Position numbers and translations under genes: made by a program. From B1SED10-75 sp964636865 (lineage in GTDB: Bacteria > Bacillota > Dethiobacteria > DTU022 > PWGO01), in contig CAZWVJ010000016.1 in NCBI GenBank assembly GCA_964636865.1, forward strand, positions 1 through 36,116: 36,116 nucleotides of DNA. The letters are read 5' to 3'. Shown here in pieces: positions 35,125-36,116 of the stretch (its first letter is position 1; the number at the start of each line of letters is the position of its first letter). The notes under the pieces are model-generated. The model made no database searches. It saw only the letters and a list, made by a program, of their open reading frames with translations, and had not been told where the DNA came from.

Positions 35125-35267
35125 CTTTTTCCACAATACCTCCCTTACTTCGATGTTTACGCCCAAAGTTCCTTATATTAGGAACTGCCAATATTTTTGG
35201 GATTTACCGAGCCACCGCGACTAACATTATTTTTATACCTTGTGCAATGTGAAAGTAAAGCCGCCGC

Positions 35268-35314
35268 TCATCCTCGGACTAAAGTCCGAGGTTCTCCCGG
35301 CGTAATTCTATAAA
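35268..35314. repeat. Solo IS200/IS605-type right end
   Basis: The perfect hairpin CCTCGGAC-TAAA-GTCCGAGG followed by TTCTCCCGGCGTAATTCTAT matches the right end of the element at 19573-19614 (hairpin, TTTTCCCAGCTTAATTCTAT). No matching left end or transposase lies near, so this is a decayed remnant. Confidence 0.55.
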
Positions 35315-35408
35315 ATTTTCCCGGCAAGCCGGCTATATTTCCGCCTGCCTGCCTGCCTAAAGGTACAGACTGTTTCTACGATATAATCTCGTTTCTCCTT
35401 TAGAATTT

Positions 35409-35858
35409 TTACTCATAAATAGAATGCATGATGTCCCGGCGGGAAATAATTCCAACCAGGTAGTTTTCTTCATCCAAAACGGGGAGCCTTTTTATCCCTA
35501 GCCTTAACATTTTGGTAGCAGCTTCTTCCACGCTTTCTCGCGGCGATATGTAGGCAACTTTTTCAGACATGAGGTCTCTGGCACGGTAAGCCATTGCTTT
35601 TTGGATTTCTTCCACAAATTTGTTCGGGTTACCCAGAAATATCTGGCCTCCCAATATTTCCAGGTAACCGGGAGCTTTGATGCGGGCCGCCCGGCGGATC
35701 AGGTCGCCTTCGGTTATCATACCCACCACTGCGCCGTCATCATCCAAAACGGGTAAACCGCTGATATCATGCTCAAATAATAGCCTGGAGCAATCTTCTA
35801 CGGTATCATTCACATTTACGGTTACAACTTCCCTACTCATCACTTCTTCTACAAGCAT
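35409..35858 (-). CDS. Tandem CBS-domain protein
   Basis: A 149-residue protein made only of a CBS pair (Bateman module). CBS1 is at about residues 8-55 (VTVNVNDTVEDCSRLLFEHDISGLPVLDDDG) and CBS2 at about 90-147 (MSEKVAYISPRESVEEAATKML, then KRLPVLDEENYLVGIISRRDI). Such modules bind adenine nucleotides and regulate partner proteins, which cannot be identified here. The ATG follows AAAAAGGAGG. It is apparently monocistronic. Confidence 0.92.
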   Translation of the reverse strand: MLVEEVMSREVVTVNVNDTVEDCSRLLFEHDISGLPVLDDDGAVVGMITEGDLIRRAARIKAPGYLEILGGQIFLGNPNKFVEEIQKAMAYRARDLMSEKVAYISPRESVEEAATKMLRLGIKRLPVLDEENYLVGIISRRDIMHSIYE

Positions 35859-35881
35859 TCACACAACCTCCTTTTTAATCG

Positions 35882-35917
35882 TTGCCCTAAACCGGTGGAC
35901 GTCGAAGCCTTACTCTT
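35882..35917. other. Motif similar to the 33.0-kb RNA 3' arm
   Basis: CCGGTGGACGTCGAAGCCTT with following ACTCTTTT resembles CCGGTTGATGTAGAAGCCTA with ACTTTTT at 33075-33100. Here it lies in the 5' untranslated region of the CBS gene, reading antisense to it. The remainder of the RNA is absent. Confidence 0.4.
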
Positions 35918-35970
35918 TTCCAATTTCGTAAAAAGATAGTAACTGCTCAGGATTATTCCGCTGTGTTTCA

Positions 35971-36054
35971 GGGGACGGTTCCATTGTCTCCCCTCAGTCG
36001 CTTCGCTTCCTTCGGCCCTTCGCTGCGCTTCGGGGACAATGAATAACCGTCCCC
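35971..36054. repeat. Palindromic dispersed element, copy 2
   Basis: An 84-bp near-identical copy of 3193-3275, bounded by GGGGACGGTT/AACCGTCCCC. It is preceded by a remnant of the 16-bp unit and followed to the window end by two 31-33-bp repeat units. This makes the composite arrangement at 3.2 kb a recurrent one. Confidence 0.8.
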
Positions 36055-36116
36055 TTCACACAGCTTGCCTTAATCCAATCTTATCCTTCACAACAAGCTT
36101 GCCTCAGTCCAATCTT

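Overview
The window reads as a scaffold piece from an anaerobic Firmicute of the class Clostridia. The evidence is a SigI/RsgI sigma/anti-sigma pair, a surface protein with CWB2 cell-wall-binding repeats, strong AGGAGG-type ribosome binding sites, GTG and TTG starts, several B12-dependent radical SAM proteins and a RACo-type corrinoid activator. Many proteins carry acidic Glu/Asp-rich tails or linkers, which would suit a haloalkaliphile, but that is only an inference. There is one run of exactly 100 N (5139-5238), so this is a scaffold join.

Layout. 1-2 kb: a B12-binding radical SAM enzyme cut by the window start, followed by an MBL-fold hydrolase. 2.2-3.0 kb: HtpX-like membrane protease. 3.0-3.5 kb: repeat-rich spacer. 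3.5-8.6 kb (minus strand): hexuronate operon uxaB-uxaA-uxaE (tagaturonate reductase, altronate dehydratase, tagaturonate epimerase). The true 5' end of uxaE lies across the N gap, inside a 141-bp tandem duplication. 8.8-15.6 kb: small membrane protein, lipoprotein and three more B12/radical SAM genes; the lipoprotein and the radical SAM genes sit between two near-identical 127-bp MITE-like elements. Two of these three enzymes are close paralogues of the one at the window start. 15.7-16.0 kb: tRNA-His and tRNA-Gln behind a recognisable promoter. 16-19.2 kb: M20 peptidase, YczE-type membrane protein, FAH-family hydrolase. 19.3-19.6 kb: gene-less IS200/IS605-type remnant. 19.6-20.6 kb: a second copy of the small membrane protein, then tRNA-Leu and a strong terminator.

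20.6-26 kb (minus strand): sigI-rsgI-DUF5667, with a large LRR/X2/CWB2 surface protein transcribed toward them but closed by its own terminator. 26.4-29.8 kb: RACo-type corrinoid activator and an amidase. 30.5-32.8 kb: HD-GYP phosphodiesterase convergent with a dynamin-like or Era-like GTPase. 32.95-33.27 kb: an extended -10 promoter, an unidentified structured RNA and a 50-residue membrane peptide. 33.4-35.9 kb: membrane-anchored cyclophilin, nitroreductase, CBS-pair protein, then another copy of the palindromic repeat seen at 3.2 kb.

The most unusual items are the multi-paralogue B12/radical SAM locus bracketed by MITEs, the unidentified RNA near 33.0 kb, the solo IS605-type ends that may retain an omega-RNA-like transcript, and the uxaE 5' duplication, which predicts the real length of the assembly gap. 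No CRISPR array, rRNA or complete transposase was found.
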